64,000 nt of DNA from Caenorhabditis elegans (lineage: Eukaryota; Nematoda; Chromadorea; Rhabditida; Rhabditidae): positions 14,136,001 through 14,200,000 of the forward strand of contig NC_003283.11 of assembly GCF_000002985.6 (NCBI RefSeq), in the 5' to 3' direction. Position numbers and translations under genes: made by a program. Below are positions 63,801-64,000 of the stretch, in pieces (the first letter of the stretch is position 1; every line of letters begins with the position of its first letter). The notes under the pieces are model-generated. The model was not told the DNA's origin. It worked only from the letters and a program-made list of their open reading frames with translations, and made no database searches.

Positions 63801-64000
63801 TGACCGTGTACTCCTCGAGGAGAAGTGTAATTATTTTTGCAGCAAATCTACAGTATTTTTTCGACTGTTTTTTGTTGAAAAAATAATTTTTTTGCTAAAA
63901 CCTTGAAAATAAAATGCAAATTGCCGATTTTAATGGTTAATTTAAAAAAAACATCGAAAAAAATGAAAGTGAGCCAAAAAATCCTCTGCAAAAAACAGCT
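63801..64000. other. Right edge, AT-rich, no gene
   Basis: Apart from the CGTGTACTCCTCGAGGA word at 63805, no feature is seen. Confidence 0.5.

Overview
This window reads as nematode nuclear DNA and, with high confidence, as Caenorhabditis elegans. The introns are short with TTTTCAG acceptors, the intergenic DNA is AT-rich, and there are foldback repeats of familiar worm type. Three genes are recognisable orthologues: trm-1, ints-2 and atfs-1. The gene content fits chromosome V. All gene models were built by hand from splice signals and reading-frame continuity; no alignment was run.

Layout. 1-9.4 kb: an unresolved minus-strand gene with two apparent start exons (9.37 kb and 5.12 kb) and terminal exons at 1.6-1.9 kb. 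10.65-12.78 kb (+): a complete 566-aa acyl-CoA synthetase of the 4-coumarate-CoA ligase type, bracketed by a perfect 24-bp inverted repeat. 12.8-20.8 kb: gene-poor, ending in a composite repeat block with two long arrays of heat-shock elements, a satellite carrying TTTCCCGCCAAA, and a 15-bp repeat. 20.83-21.62 kb (+): a small single-pass membrane protein. 21.8-46.9 kb (-): five paralogous carboxylesterases (665-676 aa) in tandem, with an srd-type chemoreceptor and a 134-aa orphan between them. The fifth esterase has a 4.4-kb intron holding two plus-strand genes, a homeodomain protein and a lysine-rich membrane protein. 47.2-49.5 kb (-): trm-1, divergent from ints-2 (49.8-55.9 kb, +). 58.48-61.42 kb (+): atfs-1. 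61.9-63.8 kb: a transposon-like element with terminal inverted repeats and a tRNA-like sequence inside.

Function. The esterases keep a Ser-Glu-His triad, a signal peptide, a C-terminal membrane segment and a short tail ending in GY(Q/E)L(L/I)x. This resembles the lysosomal sorting signal of LAMP proteins. The architecture matches the nematode CEST family, which assembles modular ascarosides and glucosides in gut granules. The array is the most interesting system here. trm-1, ints-2 and atfs-1 are housekeeping or stress genes: tRNA G26 dimethylation, the Integrator complex, and the mitochondrial unfolded-protein response.
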